A stretch of 64,000 nucleotides of DNA, taken from assembly GCA_930367205.1 (NCBI GenBank), contig OV884009.1, forward strand, positions 107,281,189 to 107,345,188, in the 5' to 3' direction. Position numbers and translations under genes: made by a program. This stretch comes from Acanthosoma haemorrhoidale. Lineage: Eukaryota; Arthropoda; Insecta; Hemiptera; Acanthosomatidae. Of the stretch, positions 45,725 through 57,954 are shown in pieces (the first letter of the stretch is position 1; every line of letters begins with the position of its first letter). Under the pieces are notes generated by a model. That model did no database searches and had not been told where the DNA came from. It saw only the letters and a list, made by a program, of their open reading frames with translations.

Positions 45725-46640
45725 AAGGCAAGCTCGTCAATGTGTTACTGGAGTGCCATGTGATAACTAGCCACGACACGACCGAAAATTTGGCAAAATA
45801 AATAAAATATATTATTGACGGAATGGGAGTAAGGGAAAAAAATATTTCGGCAGTTTCTGACAATGCCTATGATATTTTTGGAGCCTTGACAAACTTCCCG
45901 GACTTGAAACGCATAGGTTGCGCGGCTCACAGGCTGCATTTAACTGTCGAGAAAGCTTGTAGCTTGTTGGAAATAGTCAAACAAATTGTGAACAACTTTC
46001 AGAGTTCCACTAAATCGTGGCTGAAACTTTCCGAATGCCAGCTGAGAGAGGACATGCAGGTTAAAACATTGGCGAATTCAGTACTAACTGGGTGAAAATC
46101 TACGTTGGACATGATTGCTCGTCCAATTTAATCAGAAATTCACATTAAACAGCGATTACATTCATAAATGCTGGCCTGCCTTCTTGTATTTACGGAAAAG
46201 GAATGATATTTATTAAAAAATGTACGAACAATCCTCCAGCCTTTCAAACAATTACCAATAACATTGAGCACTCAGAGCCTTCCTCCGGCTTCACACCTGA
46301 TAGTATTGGTAGGTGGGCTCATACCTGAAGGAGCTCCTGCTTGATGAAAAGTTAATTGAACTGAAGCCCGCTATTAGCTTACTGTTAAGTGCCGTAAATA
46401 GAACAGAGCGCTTTGGAGGAATTGAACGGAGTGGCTTCTTGTCAGTCGCAACGTTTTTGGACCCTCACCTCAAGATGTCCGGTTTTTCTGTTCAAGCCGA
46501 ACCTGGGCGGGCGAAATCGCTAGTGAAAGATTATTTAATTCAGAAAGCATCTCAGTATATCGCGGTGCAGAGGCTAAAACCAGTGCCAGGAGAAGAGAAC
46601 AAAGAAGACAGCACCACAGATACAAATATTTGAAGCAGAA
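45725..46640 (+). pseudogene. hAT transposase remnant (zf-BED type)
   Basis: Broken + strand frames. 45725-46095: LVNVLLECHVITSHDTTENL, a stop, then GVREKNISAVSDNAYDIFGA and FPDLKRIGCAAHRLHLTVEK, the hAT blocks with VTDNAxN (second catalytic Asp) and CxAHxLxLxV. 46313-46633: KELLLDEKLIELKPAI and ERSGFLSVATFLDPHLKMSG, the AT-LDPRFK block before the dimerisation domain. The BED finger and the last catalytic Glu region are missing or broken. Confidence 0.8.
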
Positions 46641-47277
46641 TTAAAAATAAAAAAAACAATCCGCACCAACGAGCTTGTTTAAGTGCTTCTATTACAAAAT
46701 AAATAGCAATAATATAATATTAAAACGATTAGAGTAGTACTAAAAATAAATCAAAATAAAATGAATGATGAATTAAATAAAATTAAAATAATTTTGATTA
46801 ACAATTTATTGTTGAGAAATAAGATAATTTGAGTGAAACTAAGTATCATAATGTTAAAATTAAATTATATTTGCAGTTCGCATAAAATTGAAATCAACAA
46901 TTAATTTATCTGGTAATTTGATTACAAATAAAAGTAATTAAACTAATTCATAATTTTAATTAATTTATGTCTTAACTGTTTTATATGTAACTAGGTTTTT
47001 CCCGCATAAATAAATTATTTTAAAATAATAATAGTTTTATCATATTTAATTTTACATGATTTTTTATGTCAATATTTCATTTTCAGAGTAAACAAATATC
47101 TACATAAATAATGTTGTTTATTTATGACCATATATGAATACCTCTACACGTAAATCGTCGTATTTAAAAAAGTCTCTTTAATGAGAAAATTATCTTACGT
47201 TAAATATTACTACTCTTGGTATTAGCCGAGCTTGATTTTTTTAAATGTGTAATACATGAATATAGCTAAGGGAGGGA
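46641..47277. other. AT-rich spacer upstream of the syntaxin gene
   Basis: Very AT-rich, with no gene or known repeat. Confidence 0.4.
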
Positions 47278-47356
47278 AGTTATGGAACGGAATTATAAGT
47301 TATGGAATGGAATTATAAGCAAAGGTTATGGAATGGGATTATAAGTTATGGATCGG
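47278..47356. repeat. Minisatellite, about 20-bp unit
   Basis: Three to four imperfect copies of AAGTTATGGAAYGGAATTAT, one with a short insertion (AAGCAAAGG). Confidence 0.8.
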
Positions 47357-47390
47357 AGAGTAGGGCTCATATCTTGCGACTAAACAGAGG

Positions 47391-47590
47391 AAGGAAAAGC
47401 GATTGTGACAGAGTAGCAGAGTGAAAAGGGTCGAGCTGTTAACTGCTACTGGTGCGGAGTTGTGACTGTGGCAAAGACCCCGGGGGCGCATTGAATAGGA
47501 AGGAAAAGCGACTGTGACTGTGACTGAGTCGCAGAGAGGCTAGCTGCTACAGCTCCGGGCTGTGACTGTCACAGGACCGGTTAGGTTCAA
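47391..47590. repeat. Imperfect tandem repeat upstream of the syntaxin start
   Basis: Two units beginning AGGAAGGAAAAGCGAYTGTG (47391 and 47499), each then carrying CTGCTAC and GCTGTGACTGT-type motifs. It is GC-rich compared with its surroundings and lies 210-410 bp before the start codon, so it may be promoter or 5' UTR sequence. It also resembles the motifs near 44700-44830 in inverted form (ACCGGTCCxGTGAC). Confidence 0.6.
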
Positions 47591-47800
47591 CAGAGTGGAG
47601 CAAATCGCAACTGCTACGAACCGAGGTTAGGTTACGCGTCACTGCTACATATCAACTCCTGTCATTATCGGGAAGGTAACTTAAGAGGTTAACCCCAAAG
47701 ATGGAGCATAATTGCTTATTTATGTCGGTGAGAAGTTATTAATATTGGGTTTGAAGTTATAGTTATTTCTGGTAAATAGGTGCAAACTGTTTCCCTTAAA
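47591..47800 (+). promoter_or_regulatory. Likely 5' UTR / proximal promoter of the syntaxin-16-like gene
   Basis: The sequence directly before the ATG at 47801 has no TATA box I would trust and no upstream coding exon. The transcription start cannot be fixed. Confidence 0.35.
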
Positions 47801-47881
47801 ATGTCGACAAGAAGCCTGACTGATATTTTCATCCTTATGAGAAACAATGCTTCCCAGACTCGAAACATGTATTCAGACCAG
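47801..47881 (+). CDS. STX16: Syntaxin-16-like gene, exon 1 (start codon)
   Basis: 81 bp, MSTRSLTDIFILMRNNASQT, then RNMYSDQ and a GTTTGT donor. Vertebrate STX16 starts MATRRLTDAFLLLRNNSIQN, so the start codon is well placed. STX16 is a Qa-SNARE of the trans-Golgi network that accepts endosome-derived vesicles with VTI1A, STX6 and VAMP partners. The extreme N-terminus binds the SM protein VPS45. Joined exons (47801, 49658, 50620, 56081, 56925 and the doubtful 57911) give 633 nt in frame (211 codons), against about 300-325 residues in the family. The missing part is the SNARE motif and the C-terminal membrane anchor. Confidence 0.9.
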
Positions 47882-49657
47882 GTTTGTTTTTGTATTACTT
47901 CATATTAATCAGTATACTATTTAATAAGTAACTTAAGTTTTGCAATTATGTCTTTTGTATATTTTTTCTTGTTAAACAGCTATGTACACTTAGTATCAAG
48001 GATTGTTAATAGTAAAGTATATACTTCAGTTCAGCATAAACAGAAGAGACAATGTGAAATTATGCGTTTCTCTCTTTACTAATTTTTTATTATTATCATA
48101 TTATTTCATTCTAATGAACTAATTAAATATTTATTAAAATTATACCATGAGTTCATTGTTAAATGTGATTATATATATAAATGAGTTGAAGAGTTTACTG
48201 GAAGATCCGGCTTAGCTTGATCAAAACCTTAATTTCCTATCCTCCCCCAACTCTTAAAATTCTACTCATTTTATTTCAAATTTAAATTATTTGTTTTAAG
48301 TATGTAATAAAGTATCAGTATATTTAATATATTTAAAAAATGCTCATTTGAAAGTTTGATTTTATTATCCATTTATGATTTTTTATTAATATACTTGGTA
48401 TATATTTAGTAAAATACAAATTCTTAAAATATTTCAAAACAAAGGATTACATTGTAGTCCCTTTTAATTATGGTGATGTTTTTCTATGGTTTAGGAGATC
48501 CTATTTAATAAGCTTTGGTGTTGGCTCAGCTCGTAATCAAATAATTTTGATGCTGCCATAAAGTGGTGGTGCAGTCATGCCCTTCCAGCCAGCCATCTTC
48601 CTAAAACATGAATCTGACACATGCCTCGGGCCTGAGAAGATTATGATACCTTATAGTAAAAGCCAGTATCTTGCTTCGTTTCTTCATTCAGTGATAATAC
48701 CATCTTTTGACCCTTTACTCTAATTGGCTTAGTACTAGTTAGTAAATCCATGGAAGTTATATTTTTTGATTTTGGTGCAGATTATTTTTCACTGGGTCAC
48801 TCTTATTAATAAGCACTCTTATTATCTGAGTTTGATTATATATTCCTTTGGTTATCGCACATAATTTGTTTAGGCTAATGTAATTATGTCGCAGGTTGTT
48901 CCGTATATGGTCATCTACCTCATTTATTCGACTATTGAAGAGGGTTAGGGTATCGACTGGCCCATGCCAGACTCCTTTGTGGGTTTGTTTACAATGTTAC
49001 TGACTCGAGAATAAAATATTTATTATGAGACTATGTCTCTTATGAATAATAATAGGGTAGAAATAAATAAATTCAATTCTGGCTAACTTAAAAGAGATAA
49101 TACATCACATAGGGGAAAAAAACTCAATTTAAAATAATATTTACTTGCATTCCAGTAAACAAGAACATACCTAAATTTTTATAAACAAAATATAATTCAA
49201 GATTAGATCAAAAAGGAAATTATTAGTGGATATTTATTTATGAGGTTGTAGCTATAAGTACATAAATGTATTTGTTAAGTAACAGTGAAGTTTAAACATT
49301 CAAGATAGTTAAACAATTTATAGAAAAACTGCACAATATAAAAACTGCAATAATTTATAGAATAATATTAATAAATAATACATAATTCATAAGGTCTGTC
49401 TAGATGGTGAGGAGGTATAGGTAAAGGGTGGTTTTGAGGTATGTAAGGGCCAGGAAAGTGGTGGAGTGAACAAGAATGGAACAGTCGAATGTTGTAGTTA
49501 TTTGGGAAGGAAAATCCATACATTTACTGGTTTTAATGTTAGTGATAGATAGGCATATTTACCACAAAAATAATAGCTTTATCTTAATTGAATTTTATTT
49601 TCCATATCCTAATCAATATGGTGAAGATTATTTATGTATTTAAATTTGTTACTTTAG
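47882..49657 (+). other. Syntaxin-16-like intron 1
   Basis: 1.8 kb, AT-rich. A GC-richer piece at 48530-48610 and another at 49395-49500 have no clear protein signature. Confidence 0.45.
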
Positions 49658-49762
49658 ACACTTAGTGACAGATTAGCTCTGGTCTCAATTGAAGATGATA
49701 TTGAACTTGGTAAAATCCCTCCCAGCTGGTCGTCTATGGTCGAAGAATCCCAGTTCACGATG
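49658..49762 (+). CDS. STX16: Syntaxin-16-like exon 2
   Basis: 105 bp, phase 0-0, after TTACTTTAG and before GTAAGT. It encodes TLSDRLALVSIEDDIELGKI, then PPSWSSMVEESQFTM. Vertebrate STX16 has ADDRMALVSGISLDP...PPPKWVDGVDEIQYD here, a clear match. An alternative acceptor 8 bp downstream would break the frame. Confidence 0.9.
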
Positions 49763-50010
49763 GTAAGTTTACTTTTGATTATACATTCATCTATGATTTA
49801 TAATAATAAATTTATTTCATTTAAAACTATTGTTGGAGTAAGCTTTTTGTGTTAATGTTTTGTTCTATTAGTAGCTTTAATGATCCCACCTGAGGTAAGA
49901 TTGTGTTTTAACTTCACAATAGCTATTTATGAGAATTATGTGTATCATTTCACATTAATTGGGATTTCCCCTTTAAAGTTAACCAAATTTTATAAGATTG
50001 GCCTTAAATA

Positions 50011-50539
50011 CTAGGTTGTTACAAAAGTACTTGTGCATAAAGTTATTTTATTTTAAAAAAATAATATTTTTACATTGACATTTGAAGCCCGTATTGTACT
50101 GATTAATCCTCACGTGGCCAGATATGAATCTTGGTTTACACTCTTGAGTAATTCATTATCATCAACAACGACCTGAACGATGCACTTTTGTTATTTACAA
50201 CATTCAAGTTGTCAAAGTGTCAAAGCAATGTCATATTTTGATGCAGCACTCCTTCACCTTCCACCAAACAAATTTCTCCTGCTGCTGTCTTTGCACTCAA
50301 TTCTTTTTTCCAGTGGTGTCTTAAAAGACTGGTAGTCACAATTTTTTCTTCAGATATTCCTGTTGCAGTTTATAATAGTAAATGAAATGCAAAGACAATT
50401 GGGATGCATAATTGAATAAAAAATTAGCCAATGTAAAAAAGGATATAAATCATAGAAATTAAAAAGACTAATGAAGATTTAATATGTTATTTTAAAGTCA
50501 ACTATGTTTTCATGCAGACCAAGTTTTGTAACAATCTAG
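50011..50539. mobile_element. TA-flanked MITE (529 bp)
   Basis: Inverted ends CTAGGTTGTTACAAAAGT (left) and CTAGATTGTTACAAAACT (right, reverse strand), flanked by TA at 50009-50010 and 50540-50541. Tc1/mariner-type target. No coding frame inside. It ends 81 bp before syntaxin exon 3. Confidence 0.85.
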
Positions 50540-50619
50540 TAGTAGGTTTTCCTCGAAAATTTATTATATAGTATAGCTGCTATTATTAAATAAATAGCTT
50601 CTACATTTCTTTTGTGCAG

Positions 50620-50745
50620 GTGAGGCTGAAATCAAAACTTTCGACACTGAAAGACCTTTATGAAAATCATATTTCTCGACCTGCCTTTGATGACAGTGAA
50701 AAAGATGAACAAGAAATTAAATCTTTAACGGAAGACATCATGCGT
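50620..50745 (+). CDS. STX16: Syntaxin-16-like exon 3 (Habc helix)
   Basis: 126 bp, phase 0-0, between TTTTGTGCAG and GTACGT. It encodes VRLKSKLSTLKDLYENHISR, then PAFDDSEKDEQEIKSLTEDI. Vertebrate STX16 reads [40 protein letters not shown] in pieces that align throughout. It belongs to the N-terminal Habc three-helix region that regulates SNARE pairing. Confidence 0.92.
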
Positions 50746-53289
50746 GTACGTTTAATGTATGATATTAATTTTGTTTTGTGTTCATAATACTACCTGAGCA
50801 TTGATTCGTTTGTGTGAGTTTAGCAAACTCAAATTAATTAAGTTTTTTTTTTTCACTTCTTTTTAGAATAAGTTATTCCTAAAAAACAACAATAAAGAAA
50901 TATTACATTTACTGTAAGAAATTATAATACAGTAAGGACCTCTGTATACTGAAGGCAATGCTTCTGTTGGGGGGGGGGGGAGGTGTGAATTATATTTAAT
51001 TCACAAACCTCCAATTACTTACCGAATTTACCGGCCTGTGATTGTTGTACAAATAAAAACAGAAATCCTTAACATTAAGTGAAACACGATAAATAATGAG
51101 AAAAAAATGTTATCATTGATAAGTAGAAAATATAAAGTTCTGTAAAAACTAAGGTAAAGATAATAAATATATTGAAAAATATTCATATAAAATAGAAAAA
51201 TGTGTTTATAAAATTATGATTAGACATTTATGCTCATAAAAAAAAAAATTAATAATTACCTAGTCCCTATAATAATGCGATTAAATTTAAGTTAAAAACC
51301 TTCAACAACTTGGAATATTTAAATAATAAAAATGTTTTAAAATGAAACAATATTGATTGAGGTATAAAATAATATAAGGACATAGAGAATTCTTGACTGT
51401 AAACCCAAATTACACTTTGTACCTATACATAAGAAAGTGAAGAGAACCATGGCATGATTTGAATTGCCTATCAGTAATGAATGAGCCTGAACTCTAAATT
51501 ATTCAGGGAAAGTATTCGCTTACCTTCTAAAAGGGCTTACCTCTTATCTTGACCTCAGAAGTTGTAAACCACTTTTGATAAAGGAGCTAGGCAAGAGTAG
51601 AGTTGAAAATGATGCTTCGCTGATTATAGATATTATAATAGGTATTAGATATAGATATTAGAGTGGTGAGATCGTGAGGTGACTGGGCGGACCAGGAACT
51701 CTATGAGCAACATCGGCATCTGAGGAGAATAGAGCTAACATCAGTTTCCCTGATGAGAGTTGACTAGATAATAACAACCTTTTGTTGGCTTACCAGTGAG
51801 GGTAGACTTTTAATTCTCTTAGGACAAACAATCATTTGTTAATAAAGAGATAGTATCAATAAGTTGTCAACAACAATTGTCAATTAAGCATAATGAGCAA
51901 TAAACATAAATAATAAACTTAATAATAATTTACCTTTGTCTTGAAATTTATAAATATATGTTTCGACCATATAATAAATATATATTAAAGATTTCTGGTT
52001 TTCAAACTAAATAACATTAATTAATTGAATGAAAAAAATAAACAAGTAAAACAAAAATGCTATCTGGCCACAACACCTTCCAAAAGAACATTTTATGCTT
52101 AAAAAGTTAATTTTCCATAATAAAAATTATTTATTCACCTATAATTCCTCATATGTTTTAACCTATTTTTTATGTGGACCATTATATAAATAGTAACAAC
52201 CAAAGTGAAATCATACCCCACTTAGTGCTAAGTATAGGTTTCTCCGTGATTTGTTTAGTAAAAATATATCATTATATGGAGGATATTTTACAGTATTCAG
52301 TGTGTTTTCATCATATCTTAGAGTTTTCTGGATCAATTGTGGTTTTTAGGTGCTGCTACTAATTTTAACATGATGAGACCTAATAATCTAAAAAGGGAAT
52401 TTAAAGTGAATAGTGTACTGTGAAAGCAAGTTTTTATTAACACTAAGCAAAGGAATTAACTTATGAATTATTCTGGACTGATTAAAAGTTTTGATTTTAT
52501 TTGAGATCATTGCTTGTGTTTTTGGTGTTGTAAAAAAAGTTATCCTTTACTACCTTGTTGGCTGATTTTTTCTATTTTTATTGTGAGATGAATTAACTTA
52601 CAAACCATAAATTTTCGACTGACGCCTAATGCTTTAATTTATACTCTACTTCATTCACTTATTCAACATTTTTGATTTATTTTATAGCATCAATGATTTA
52701 TATTAAACAGTATTTAGAATGGTACAAATTTGTGAAATATGTGAATTGCATATAATCATCAGTTTGGAAAATCTATCAGCTTATTAATCCTGTTTTCAAT
52801 AACAGCTATATATATATTGAATAAGGAGAGATAACACATCCGAAGAATCAGAGTATAGACACAACTTCTTGTTAATATAAATTTTAAGGTAGGTGTGTTG
52901 CTGCATGTGTTGGCCATGGCAAATATATTTTAAATTCGTAAAAAAAAAAAAAAAAAATAACAAGAAATATAAATCTATCAGTCGATAAATATATGTATTT
53001 AAATACCATATCTGGTGGTACACACCTCTACGCTATAGCCAAACAAATAAAATAATGTATTCAACGAACTTGATCAGGATCCCTGTAACAGCTGTAGGGG
53101 TCTTAACTTAACATAAACGCTAAGCATTGACCAGGTAGTGCATAAATAACAAAAAATATAACTCAAAGCTATAATTAAATAATAAACTGAAAATTGCATT
53201 TAAATATAAGATAGAAATGAAAGAAAATATTAAAAATTTTATAATTAAAGAGGAATGTTAAGAGGGTTAGTGTGGGAACTTACAAACTA
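50746..53289 (+). other. Syntaxin-16-like intron 3, left part
   Basis: AT-rich, with a G-run near 50970 and a long A run near 52945. The short frame at 52174-52362 is unrecognised. No transposon protein seen. Confidence 0.4.
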
Positions 53290-53800
53290 ATAAAACATAA
53301 TTTAAAAGTCTGGAAAAAACAAATATACTTCTTTAAAATAAAATAATTAGTCCATTAATTTTAAGAGTAATAAATGCTCACGTTGGTGCTGGTAGGTTGG
53401 AACAAATAAATCTCCATGGATACAAAGTAATTCTGGTTAAAATTGGTATTGGGTGAGTAAATGTATGTTTTACTTTGGGTACGCACCCTGGCTGCTCCAT
53501 CTTCCGATTGATAATTGATGGTAATGATGCTGAATGTCTGCCTCTTATCAACGTTGCAGCGATACTGAGGGTAAACATCAGTATGTAGCTGATTCCTTAC
53601 CGAAATATGCTGCATATACACAACATCCCAGCAACCATACTGAAGGCTGAACAATTCACACAGACCCCCACAAACTTTACTTTTACAGCAATGAAAATTG
53701 CTATCTATAAATTAATTACAAAATTAGCACACCAATCAAACACACAAAATTTTCAGTGAAAAAATAAACGCTGAAGTGAGGCGTGAACATTGCCACTTAC
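53290..53800. repeat. Unnamed repeat U, copy 1 (about 510 bp)
   Basis: Diverged but colinear with 59545-60080: shared AGTCCATTAATTT, TTTGGGTACGCAC, CTGGCTGCTCC, ATGCTGCATATRCACAAC, CTGAAGGCTGAACAA and TATAAATTAATTACAAAATTAG. Frames inside (for example 53361-53654) have no protein match. Family unknown. Confidence 0.8.
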
Positions 53801-54679
53801 TTCATGACTATTGGTTTGATCAGGGTAATGCATTGGCATTAAAGCTAACATAACATAATAAAATTGATACAACTTGATTTCTGTCCCCAAAAAATTACTT
53901 TTCTAAAAGTAAATTTTGTGTTGATCAATGGAAGGCTTTTAGTTGGATATTAAAATTGAAGAAAGGTAAAGCATAATTGACTTTACGATAAGACAATTAA
54001 TTTAATTTACTAAGATAAAATATGAAAATGAATATTATATTCATGGTTACTTAAAAACTAAATATTAACATAAATTATCTTTTACATAATTATATACAAT
54101 GATGTCTTGAAACATGATCTATTGAAGGAAGTCTTCTAGGCAGCCTGGCGAAGTACATCTTAAGAGCTTAGACTGAGGGCTCTATTTGTCTGCCTGCCCA
54201 TCTCTGACTCCTCTCGTCTCTTAAACTGATATCCACTGAATGCCTGGCAGAGTCTGTCTCTTACTGTTGTCTCCAACTCATCTCAGAATCAATCCTTTCC
54301 AAAAACTTGAACTGACTCACTCTGACCCCTTCCTTTCTTAGAAAAACACTTTCTGGAACCAGCACTTTTGTTCTGTACTGCCATTTCTCCTTTCCTCGAC
54401 TTAGAGTTTTCTTGTTTTAAAGCTATGGATTTTATTTCAATATTGATAGCTAGAATAATTCCTATGTCTTCAAAATTTAATAAATTTTGATTTTCAATTT
54501 AAAATTCTTATTTAATTGCTGTTGCCCTACTTTGAAATTTGTTTAATATATCATTACTTATTGTTTCTAAATCATAGAAATTTTTTAAATGTTTTTCGGA
54601 GTGTTAATATTTTTTGTTAGAATATGGGAACATTTTGTAAATGATTTTTTTTCTTTATCTGTTTTCCTGTTGATATGTT
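53801..54679 (+). other. Syntaxin-16-like intron 3, middle part
   Basis: AT-rich; 54130-54390 is C/T-rich but shows no gene. Confidence 0.35.
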
Positions 54680-55050
54680 CTGTCAAGAGTTACACCTAGA
54701 TATTGGACTGATTTTTACTAAGAAAGGTGTTTTGAATTAATGGAAAGTTGTTGATATATTTGTGGCCCCTCCTGCTTTGTGAAAACTCTGGATTCTAACT
54801 TGTGTGTGCTGATTTTTAATTTCAAGTTTAGGCAAAACTTGTTTATTTCATTAAAATTTTGTTTTAACTGGTTTACAGTTGTGTCAATGGGACAAGAAGG
54901 TGTGTATAAAGCTGTATTATCGTCAGGGTATAGTGAGTCACGTTATTTCTTTCGGCTGTGTTGGAATATTGGGAAGTAACAGATTAAGTAGAGTTGGTGA
55001 TAGATAGGAACCTTGTGAATGGCCAGCAGTCTATTGAAGGTAGATGTGCT
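54680..55050 (-). pseudogene. LINE reverse transcriptase fragment (post-YADD)
   Basis: The - strand reads PDDNTALYTPSCPIDTTVNQ (from YADDTAL), then LKQNFNEINKFCLNLKLKIS and KSVQYLGVTLD, the post-palm blocks of Jockey-type RTs (W...WKLKIN..KT...YLGV.LD). The Ala of YADD is lost. A short isolated piece. Confidence 0.7.
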
Positions 55051-55079
55051 AAATAACCGTTAGGAATTATGAATTAAAA

Positions 55080-55690
55080 AAAAAAAATTTGTTTGGGGAA
55101 AAAACAAAAGATAAATTCAAAAATTGAAGAATTTTCCAGTCTGTGAACTATCGCTAACTTAAATGTTGAGTCCTTAGTGTCAAAATCAGTCCGACGAGTT
55201 CTTCAATAAATTCTAATCCTCCTTGTCCTATTTTAGTTTTAGTATAAAAATACTACTCTTAGATTTTTCTGTTTTTTTAAAAATATTTTAAACAAAATTG
55301 AAATTTCCCAATCAAACAATCTTCAACTTGAAGAATTTCTGAAATTTAGAGCACTTGAAAGTTGTAATCAGCCTGGCTAAATCACCAATCAATTTGCACC
55401 CTTGAAAATGACAGAGATTTATATTTAGCATAAATCCCGAGGAGGCGTGAATTTTGAAAATCCAGCTGGAAAAAAAATTCCCCAAAACAAAAACCCCCTT
55501 AACTGTTCACTTGCCAATTTTTCATGAATGTTTAAGTTATTAGTGTCAAAGAAGAAAAATTGAAAAAAAAGGAAGAATGTTCCAGCTGGTGAACTTAAAA
55601 TTAGAGCTTTCAAGTGTCAAAATCAGCCCATCCAATTCATCCTCCTCCTGATCGTAACATAGTTTTAGTATTAGTAACTAGTCATTGTCC
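55080..55690. repeat. Diverged internal repeat with TTTTCCAG core
   Basis: Two related blocks (about 55110-55240 and 55550-55680) share the order GAA-A/TGTTCCAG-C/TGGTGAACT, GTGTCAAAATCAG, and TTTTAGTATTAGTA-type ends. Similar motifs recur at 61350-61400 and 61675-61710. No family name can be given. Confidence 0.5.
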
Positions 55691-56080
55691 ACCCACGGGA
55701 TGTAGGGCTTCACTCTTGCAGTAGGGGATGTTCTTATACATGGCACACTCACAGTTGAAGACGTGTAGATCCTGTTAATCTAGTAATGTCTAGACTACTT
55801 GGGTTTCTTGCTCTTGTAGGAAGGGGTGTAGGTTCTTAAATTATTTCCTAGCAATTTTTTTTTCTATGGTTCATATATTGCTATAAAGGTTAAAAACATG
55901 TTCTAAAAGGTGTTTTTAAAAAAATCGAAATGCTAAATAAATACTCTTTCTTAAAGAAGTGGGAAAAGAATATTATTATATCTAGTACTAAGTAGTATTA
56001 TAATAGGTACCTGGTATTCCTTGGACTAACTTGGGGCGGGCTGGATAGATAATGATTTTGATAAGGAACTTTTTTTTTAG

Positions 56081-56246
56081 ATAACCAATGGTCTTTACAA
56101 GATTGCCAGTCGGATGGAAGCAGAAGGAAGGCGAGCAAGAACTCCTAAGGAGCAGCGACTTCTTAGTTCGGTAACAAGGGCTTTGGTCACAGGGATGAGT
56201 GAGTTGCAGACAGAATTCAAATCCGTTGAAAGCAACTATCTTAATA
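56081..56246 (+). CDS. STX16: Syntaxin-16-like exon 4 (Habc helix)
   Basis: 166 bp, phase 0 to 1, between TTTTTTTTAG and GTATGTG. It encodes ITNGLYKIASRMEAEGRRAR, then TPKEQRLLSSVTRALVTGMS and ELQTEFKSVESNYLN. Vertebrate STX16 has [38 protein letters not shown] in pieces at the same place. This is the last Habc helix leading to the linker. Confidence 0.92.
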
Positions 56247-56924
56247 GTATGTGAAAATCTAATTTTTTTATTTGATTAATTATATCATTAAATTATTCAA
56301 CTACTGTTTGTCATTGGCGACCCCAAAGAGAGAGGCTCTACTTTAATGCAGTATAGGCTGATCTTCTTTTGTCTGTTCTATGAAAGTAGTTATAAAAATG
56401 AATCATTAGTTCTGAAATTTTAAAGGTTATTCTTTATACTTAATAAAATAGAATAACGGGAGTAAGGAGGAAAAATTTAAAGATTAAAAATGTCGGGCCT
56501 CTCACTAATAAGATTTTTTGAGGTCTCAGCTAAGAAGCCATTCATGATTTCAAGTTCTGAGTTTTTCTCCATTGTGAAGGACATTAACAAAAAGGGTTAT
56601 ACCAGAAGAATTTCCCTTCTATTAAATTCTAAATAAATTTTCTTATAATGTTAGCTGTTTTTTACCTTTCATAATAAGTTTATTTTTGATTGAAAAAGTG
56701 GTATCAATATACTCTCTAATCCATCTTATGTTGGACATCCGCTGGCCACCAATGCATTCCTCATCTGTAATAAGTTGATTTCATAAATTGCAGTTTTCTT
56801 AAAATGTATTATTTTTTTTATGTGCTCTGTAATTTCTTCAATATATAAAGAAGGGTATACAAATTATTGTTACATCATAACATCATTATTATCATAACTG
56901 TTGATGATGGTTGTTATTTTACAG

Positions 56925-57035
56925 TGATGAAATCAAGAGAGGAGAGATCGAAGCCTTACTTTGACTTTGAGACTGAGACAGTAGAAGAAGACTGGGGAGA
57001 GATTAATTTAGTACAACAATCTATTGAACAAAGAG
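56925..57035 (+). CDS. STX16: Syntaxin-16-like exon 5 (linker before SNARE motif)
   Basis: 111 bp, phase 1 to 1, between TTTTACAG and GTAGGC. It encodes MKSREERSKPYFDFETETVE, then EDWGEINLVQQSIEQR. The family has MKNREERSQHFFD at this point, which aligns well. The end may correspond to the LVLVEQN segment just before the SNARE motif, but with clear differences. Confidence 0.88.
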
Positions 57036-57910
57036 GTAGGCTTTCATGTATTTTTTATAGTTTCTCGAAATAATTTATGATTCAGATTTATTTAGTTTTG
57101 TAAATAAAGTCTTTCTTTCTTTCCAATAGTTTCCAGTGCTGACCACTTTTTTGTCATTTATTTTTATTATTTGAAGAATTATAATTTCTAATGACACCGA
57201 ATAGGATAAAGAGTTTATAATTAATTAAGACAGTCTCGTGGATGGTCATACTTTAACCTTTGTAGAGCACAAAAGCACAATACCAAGAATATGGGATAGT
57301 TAGAAAGAAAAAAATTCTTAGGCAAATATAAGGTTAGATGTATAGCTTATAAGTTTTTGCTAAATATTAGAATCATTAACGTTAGTCAACATTCTGCTTC
57401 CCAATCCCCCATTCTTCAAGGTTGTTTTTCCTTCAATTATGCTACCTTTGCTTGTCATTTCTGAAATATAAAACTTATCCTGTAGGTCCCACGAATGGAC
57501 CTCTGACTTATGCTCATGGAAAACATGTAGGTTAAGGTATACAAACTCGTTTTTTAAACATTTTTGTTCACAAAAAAAACAGCAACTTCTGAAAATCTGA
57601 TGGCAGATTCTTGATTAAATAAAAAAAGAAACATAAAAGTTCCAATTTTGATAAATCTGCCTTTAAAATATTTTTCATTTATACATCAACATTTCCTCCA
57701 CTTTGACTTTTTACATAAACATTTTTTAATGTTTCACTTGAAAAAATTTTTTCCCTAAAAAATGAGCTGTCGATATTGGTTTGTGAGTGTAATAGATACT
57801 TGTTATTTTGTACCTTAGCTAGTTGCCAGATTTCATTGTACAAATTTAACAGCAGTATCAACATAATATTAGCCCTGATTAATAAAAATTTACACTTTTA
57901 TTTTTTTTAG

Positions 57911-57954
57911 TTGCTACTCAAGGCAGAGTATATCTCCCTAGAAAAGAGATGATG
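57911..57954 (+). CDS. Doubtful syntaxin-16-like exon 6
   Basis: 44 bp, phase 1 to 0, between a T tract plus TAG and GTAAGC. It encodes (V)ATQGRVYLPRKEMM, which does not resemble the expected SNARE-motif start (EREIRQIVQSI). It keeps the frame and has good splice sites, so it may be an alternative or species-specific exon, or chance. Confidence 0.35.

Noticed and set aside
50960..50990. G-run that could suggest a G-quadruplex or CpG-like element
   Set aside because: A single homopolymer run in an intron, with no further structure.
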